From positions 1-16,282 of the forward strand of contig JAIRXN010000069.1 in the NCBI GenBank assembly GCA_031268245.1: DNA of 16,282 nt, written 5' to 3'. A program made the position numbers and the translations under genes. The notes beneath the pieces were generated by a model, which did not search any database, was not told where the DNA came from, and was given only the letters and a program-made list of their open reading frames with translations. This DNA comes from Treponema sp. (GTDB taxonomy: Bacteria; Spirochaetota; Spirochaetia; Treponematales; Breznakiellaceae). Of the stretch, positions 13,143 to 16,282 are shown piece by piece (position 1 is the first letter of the stretch; each line of letters opens with the position of its first letter).

Positions 13143-15113
13143 TTATTTCCTGTCTGCGGGCAATTGTTGCAGACCCCGCAGCGCCGCCGCATTATCAGAT
13201 TCCGCCGCCAGGGCCTGCCGGAACCACTTCTCCGCCCCGGCGTAATCCTTTTCAAGCAAGGCCGTATTTCCCCTGTTCGTCATAGCCGGAACCGAGCCCA
13301 TGCCGGCAGCCTTCTCATACGATGCCTTTGCCTCAGCCATTCTCCCCGCCCTCGTCTGCACAATACCTAAACGGTTGTAATTGACGGCAGTGGGGGCGTT
13401 TTGAGCCGCCTCTTGCGCTTCCTGCAAAAGCGGCTCAATCTCATTGGCGATATACTCGTTCACCGCCGCTGTCACACCCCCGCTTACCAGGGCAATTTCC
13501 GGCTGACTGATACGGGCATCCAAAGCCGGGAAAGGAGCGGGTGGATACATGGCCCAGCAATCCTCAATGATGGTAAAGTCTACCGCTTCCCCCTTTCCAA
13601 AAACTTCCTGTAAGTCCGTACATGCCGCTGTCCATGCCCCGGCAAAGCCCTTATTCAAATACTTCATGGAAAGAGGAATCCATACCTCGTCATCGACTAT
13701 TAAAATTCTGTTTGTTCCGTTGAATAGCGTTGCCGCCTGCTCCTGTCCAATGCCAAGAGAAATGGCGGTAATAACATCATTCTCCAGGGGAATGACCGCC
13801 GAGCGAATCCCCGCGGCTTCCAGCAGCCCTGAGTAAAGCAAGGCGGCATCCAGAGCCGAACCGGACTTATACGCAAGAGTCTGCGAAGGAAATTGAATCT
13901 CAAGCCTGGAGCCCCTCACTTCCTGCAGCGCTGAAAACGCGGCCTTACTTTCAATATATATCCCGTAAGCCTTCATCCCCTCAAAGAGCCACATCCCGAA
14001 TTGCATATTCTGGTTTAATGCCGTCCTCCGCTGTGTCCGGGCCATACCGGTAATGTACTTTGAGAATTCAAGAATCTCAGGCGTTGTAGGCGACACAAAA
14101 GCGGCAAGACTCGCCGTATCAAAAGCCGGAAAGGTATTGCGGTTATGCACCTGTACCGCCACAGACCGCAGTTCCTCCCGCTCCTTCCCCAGCAGAGTAT
14201 AACGGATAAGCACCTCCCCAAGAATCCGGCCATTTTCTGTAAAGCCCAAAATCGCCGGAGCAAAATCGGCGTAGAGCGGCAGTTCCGCGCTTCGCCGTTT
14301 CCCGATAAACGCAAGAGCCCCGCAGGGAAATTCCGAGACTGTATACGACCCTGCCCTAAACGAAACCCGCACATTCCGTATCTCCGCGGACTGGTCATTT
14401 CGTATTACCAGCGTTGCCGCCGGGTTTTTCTGATACAGTGAAAGGAACAGCGGATACACCCCATCGTCCTGAAGTACTTCAAGACCGATACCATCCCGGC
14501 TGCTTTTTGTTTCCAGAACAATCTGCGCCGTCAGTCCTGTATATATTCCCGAATTAAACACGCCTGCGGCGCCCCCGCCTCCCGCAGCGCTGTTGTATTG
14601 CCGCCAGCCACCGTTAGCCGCCAGGGTAAAAGAAGGAGTAAAACGGAAACCTATTTCACCACCGGAGCGCCACCACAAACCGGCTCCGCTTTTTACCTCT
14701 TCACCGATCCCCTGATACACGCCAAGAGCGCCGTCTATGCGGGTAAATAACCGGGACAGGGGAAAGTAGTATAAACTCAAGTCCCCGCCAAAAGAATACA
14801 TCTGCACATTTCCCTCCGCCGGCTCTTTAAGGGAATTGAACAACAAGCCCCCTTCAATCCCGGCGGTATAACCGAGACCCGGTAAAAATCCGCGATTTTT
14901 ACCCTGGGGATTGAGATAAAGACTTGCAAGGTCAATCTCAAGCCCCAGATCCCCGCCGCCGCCAATGGAATAGCGATCATTCCCGGCCCCGGTTTTGGTT
15001 CCGTCTCCCAGGGGAACGAATGCAAAGCCCCGCGGACGGATGTTGAAGTCAAGCGCAAAACCCGAAACCGCCGTCAACATCAACATAAAAAACAGTACGC
15101 TTTTCTTACTCAT
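13143..15113 (-). CDS. Secreted paralogue with degenerate transglutaminase-like domain and C-terminal TPRs
   Basis: A 656-residue protein with a signal peptide ('MSKKSVLFFMLMLTAVSGFA'), a beta-rich, Gly/aromatic barrel-like region (about 22-200), a middle beta domain and a transglutaminase-like region aligned by eye to the next gene. 'FPSQTLAYKSGSALDAALLY' matches 'YPYQTLMYRGGDCDDLSILF', and 'VWIPLSMKYLNKGFAGAW' matches 'YWMPVELTVPGEGFAEAW'. The catalytic Cys is Ala (A420), the His position is Asp (D446) and the acid position is Ser (S482), so it should be catalytically dead. Two TPR-like repeats follow (about 577-606 and 611-644), suggesting a binding or scaffolding role. AAAGGGG lies 10 nt before the ATG. 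It is first in the operon, 7 bp before the putatively active paralogue. Its signal-peptide region is duplicated at 15909-15958. Confidence 0.8.
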   Translation of the reverse strand: MSKKSVLFFMLMLTAVSGFALDFNIRPRGFAFVPLGDGTKTGAGNDRYSIGGGGDLGLEIDLASLYLNPQGKNRGFLPGLGYTAGIEGGLLFNSLKEPAEGNVQMYSFGGDLSLYYFPLSRLFTRIDGALGVYQGIGEEVKSGAGLWWRSGGEIGFRFTPSFTLAANGGWRQYNSAAGGGGAAGVFNSGIYTGLTAQIVLETKSSRDGIGLEVLQDDGVYPLFLSLYQKNPAATLVIRNDQSAEIRNVRVSFRAGSYTVSEFPCGALAFIGKRRSAELPLYADFAPAILGFTENGRILGEVLIRYTLLGKEREELRSVAVQVHNRNTFPAFDTASLAAFVSPTTPEILEFSKYITGMARTQRRTALNQNMQFGMWLFEGMKAYGIYIESKAAFSALQEVRGSRLEIQFPSQTLAYKSGSALDAALLYSGLLEAAGIRSAVIPLENDVITAISLGIGQEQAATLFNGTNRILIVDDEVWIPLSMKYLNKGFAGAWTAACTDLQEVFGKGEAVDFTIIEDCWAMYPPAPFPALDARISQPEIALVSGGVTAAVNEYIANEIEPLLQEAQEAAQNAPTAVNYNRLGIVQTRAGRMAEAKASYEKAAGMGSVPAMTNRGNTALLEKDYAGAEKWFRQALAAESDNAAALRGLQQLPADRK

Positions 15114-15202
15114 ATTCCTGTTCCCCTTTCCCTGAATTTGTGATATACTTGTCTTGTGGGAGATACACTATGACCATAGAACAAACCGTAGAGATACCGG
15201 CC
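15064..15202. repeat. 139-bp direct repeat, copy 1
   Basis: Gap-free match to 15909-16047 at an offset of 845 bp, with 4 mismatches (97% identity). It covers 50 bp of the signal-peptide coding region of the minus-strand TPR paralogue, the divergent intergenic promoter, and the first 11 codons of the antitoxin gene (MTIEQTVEIPA). Identity stops abruptly at both ends. Confidence 0.95.
15141..15149 (+). promoter_or_regulatory. Extended -10 promoter of the first antitoxin gene
   Basis: TG-A-TATACT is an extended -10 with five of six consensus bases in the hexamer. There is no good -35, as expected for extended -10 promoters. Transcription would start about 15156, and GGGAG (15158-15162) lies 7 nt before the ATG at 15170. 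Confidence 0.6.
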
Positions 15203-15478
15203 TCCGTTGGCGAAAGCCGGTTTGTTTTGCAGTTGATAAAGGACCAGCAGCCGTTTGCGGAATTTCCGCTTCCTCCAACACTGCCTTCCGGTAAAGCAAA
15301 AGTGGCGTTGTCCATTGATTTCGAAGAATTAAATGAAACCGATTTGCCCGGCATGTGCCTTAATCCTGCCGCGTTTGTGAACCCTTCAAAAAAACAATTA
15401 AAACCACTGCGCGGCATTGCCAAAGGTTCCTCGTTCACTGTTGAAAAACTTCTGCAAGATCGCCGGACAGAGGAATAG
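15170..15478 (+). CDS. vapB: VapB-type antitoxin
   Basis: A 102-residue protein starting at ATG 15170, behind GGGAG with 7-nt spacing. A longer frame from GTG 15140 is rejected because it would run through the promoter. The first 11 residues (MTIEQTVEIPA) are identical to those of the second antitoxin at 16015. The 'LPPTLPSGKAKVAL' block and the C-terminal 'LRGIAKGSSFTVEKLLQDRR' resemble the corresponding parts of that protein, so both belong to one family. The C-terminal segment 'AKGSSFTVEKLLQDRR' is the type that docks into VapC active sites. The VapC toxin gene begins 5 bp after the stop. Compared with the second antitoxin it carries extra residues near 12-31 and 50-75. Confidence 0.8.
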   Translation: MTIEQTVEIPASVGESRFVLQLIKDQQPFAEFPLPPTLPSGKAKVALSIDFEELNETDLPGMCLNPAAFVNPSKKQLKPLRGIAKGSSFTVEKLLQDRRTEE

Positions 15479-15483
15479 TACCG

Positions 15484-15933
15484 TTGGAAGAATATACTTT
15501 TGACGCATGCGCTCTGATTGCGCTTTTGAATGAAGAAGAAGGAGCGGATATCGTTGAAGACCTTATTAACCGGGGCATAGCCGGTGAAATCTCGCTTGGT
15601 ATCAGTATCATTAATTTGACTGAAGTTTATTACGGATATATTGGCGCTCTGGGGAAGGAAAAGGCGGACGATTATCTTGAGCGTATCTTGTCTTATCCCA
15701 TCAAAGTCATAAATGTGATAACCGATGAAGTTTTTCGCGAGGCCAGCCGTTTGAAGGGTGTCTATAGCATACCGCTTGGAGATTCTTATGCTTGCGCCAC
15801 CGCGTTGGCAGCAAACGCCGTCCTTGTTACTTCCGATCATCACGACCTCAAAATTATTGAACAGCAAGAATCTCTCTCTTTCCTGTGGCTCCCGCCACGA
15901 CCCAAACGGAAACCGCCGTCAACATCAACATAA
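15484..15933 (+). CDS. vapC: VapC-type PIN-domain toxin
   Basis: A 149-residue PIN-domain protein. The four acidic metal ligands are visible: D7 in 'YTFDACALIALLN', E47 in 'INLTEVYYG', D100 in 'IPLGDSYACATA' and D118 in 'LVTSDHHDL'. Mg-dependent VapC toxins cleave tRNA or rRNA and are held inactive by VapB, encoded 5 bp upstream. The start is a TTG at 15484 behind a GAGG about 10 nt upstream; no ATG fits. A family-like end ('QQESLSFLWL') occurs at about 127-136. Codon 142 onward (RKPPSTST and the stop) is read out of the second copy of a 139-bp duplication whose minus strand derives from a signal-peptide gene, so the extreme C-terminus is foreign. The core appears intact and probably active. 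Confidence 0.88.
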   Translation: MEEYTFDACALIALLNEEEGADIVEDLINRGIAGEISLGISIINLTEVYYGYIGALGKEKADDYLERILSYPIKVINVITDEVFREASRLKGVYSIPLGDSYACATALAANAVLVTSDHHDLKIIEQQESLSFLWLPPRPKRKPPSTST

Positions 15934-15958
15934 AAAACAGTACAATTTTCTTACTCAT
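15854..15958 (-). pseudogene. Duplicated signal-peptide remnant of the TPR/transglutaminase-like gene
   Basis: On the minus strand from 15958 the sequence reads MSKKIVLFFMLMLTAVS and then departs into the antisense of vapC, ending after 34 codons. The first 17 residues differ by one (I5 for S5) from the signal peptide of the 656-residue protein. It is the coding part of the 139-bp duplicate; the preceding ribosome binding site is also copied. It is not expected to make a functional protein, though a short hydrophobic peptide antisense to vapC could be translated. Confidence 0.75.
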
Positions 15959-16047
15959 ATTCCTGTTCCCCTTTCCCCGAATTTGTGGTATACTTGTCTT
16001 GTGGGAGATACACTATGACCATAGAACAAACCGTAGAGATACCGGCC
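15909..16047. repeat. 139-bp direct repeat, copy 2
   Basis: Second copy of 15064-15202. The four differences are two adjacent bases in the signal-peptide part (GC to AA), one base upstream of the -10, and one base just before the -10 (TGA to TGG). Its left edge falls inside vapC codon 142 and its right edge at codon 11 of the second antitoxin. Confidence 0.95.
15986..15994 (+). promoter_or_regulatory. Extended -10 promoter of the second antitoxin gene
   Basis: TG-G-TATACT, the duplicated counterpart of the promoter at 15141-15149, with the same GGGAG site 7 nt before the ATG at 16015. Both antitoxin genes should therefore respond to the same sigma factor and possibly to the same autorepressor. 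Confidence 0.6.
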
Positions 16048-16282
16048 AACCACCGGCTGATTATTGAGGTTCCCCCGGAAATTCCCGCCGGAAGGGCCAT
16101 ACTTGCCTTTACCTCTGCCGGGGATACGCGGCTTCGCCATCGTCTGACCGAACGGCAGCGGGCAGCCATTGAGAAATGTTGGGGTATTGCCAAAGGTGTG
16201 TTATCCAGTGATGAATCGCTTGCGATGAGGCGTGAAGACCTGGAACTGGAAGAGGCTAAATACCGGCGGATCTTCCCCGAAG
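16015..16282 (+). CDS. Second VapB-like antitoxin, 3' end outside window
   Basis: Eighty-nine codons are visible from the ATG to the window edge. The protein begins MTIEQTVEIPA, identical to the first antitoxin, then diverges: 'NHRLIIEVPPEIPAGRAILA', followed by 'CWGIAKGVLSSDESLAMRRE' and 'LELEEAKYRRIFPE'. The PP..IP.G.A block and the C-terminal 'AKG..SSDE.L..RRED' pattern are those of small antitoxins placed before PIN toxins. A cognate toxin gene is expected just beyond the window but cannot be seen. Promoter and ribosome binding site are a near-exact copy of those of the first antitoxin. Confidence 0.75.
   Translation, partial: MTIEQTVEIPANHRLIIEVPPEIPAGRAILAFTSAGDTRLRHRLTERQRAAIEKCWGIAKGVLSSDESLAMRREDLELEEAKYRRIFPE

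Noticed and set aside
15106..15867. Minus-strand frame of 253 codons across vapB and vapC
   Set aside because: Antisense of two recognisable toxin-antitoxin genes, with no ribosome site at its start.
15064..16047. CRISPR array or phage attachment sites
   Set aside because: There are only two long repeat copies that include coding sequence, with no spacer series, integrase or cas gene.
1..16282. tRNA or rRNA genes, replication origin, complete insertion sequence
   Set aside because: No cloverleaf, rRNA motif, origin-type repeat cluster or transposase-like protein was seen on either strand.

Overview
The window (16,282 bp, roughly balanced GC) looks like chromosomal accessory DNA from a spirochaete, most likely a Treponema-like, gut-associated anaerobe. 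This is inferred from gene content: large secreted barrel/transglutaminase-like proteins, a COG4324-type lipoprotein peptidase next to an unrecognised envelope-type protein, and carbohydrate and amino-acid fermentation genes. No rRNA or tRNA gene fixes the taxonomy. Gene starts are mixed: several have strong Shine-Dalgarno sequences, while at least two have none and a promoter -10 placed so that transcription should begin at the AUG itself.

Left part (1-5300). A uroporphyrinogen-decarboxylase-family protein (5' end outside the window) is followed by a long ADP-ribosylglycohydrolase-family protein with an extra C-terminal domain. Next comes a small decayed island: a 15-bp perfect inverted repeat, a two-gene toxin-antitoxin-like pair, a fragment of an ABC-transporter permease gene on the minus strand, and two 50-bp direct repeats bracketing the island. 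The right-hand repeat encodes the last residues of patB. On the minus strand ridA and patB (a PLP C-S lyase) form a metabolic pair: the lyase releases 2-aminoacrylate and RidA removes it.

Middle part (5280-11317). On the minus strand, an unrecognised 553-aa protein and a lipoprotein metallo-aminopeptidase (COG4324/Aminopep family) form one unit. A polysaccharide deacetylase and a CcdA-type membrane protein are read on the plus strand from an overlapping divergent promoter. An oligo-1,6-glucosidase-like GH13 enzyme (malL) is convergent and overlaps the end of ccdA by 18 bp.

Right part (11459-16282). Two tandem secreted paralogues share a barrel-like N-terminus and a transglutaminase-like domain. 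The downstream gene keeps the Cys and His, while the upstream gene has lost the whole putative triad and gained C-terminal TPRs. Divergent from them is a VapB-VapC toxin-antitoxin pair. It is followed by a 139-bp, 97%-identical direct duplication of the region from the signal peptide of the TPR paralogue through the promoter and first 11 codons of the antitoxin. The second copy now drives a different antitoxin body that runs off the window, and it supplies the last eight codons of VapC.

The recurring theme is that both toxin-antitoxin-like modules sit between direct repeats, and in both cases a repeat copy has replaced the C-terminal codons of an adjacent gene. The modules look like recombination-prone cassettes.
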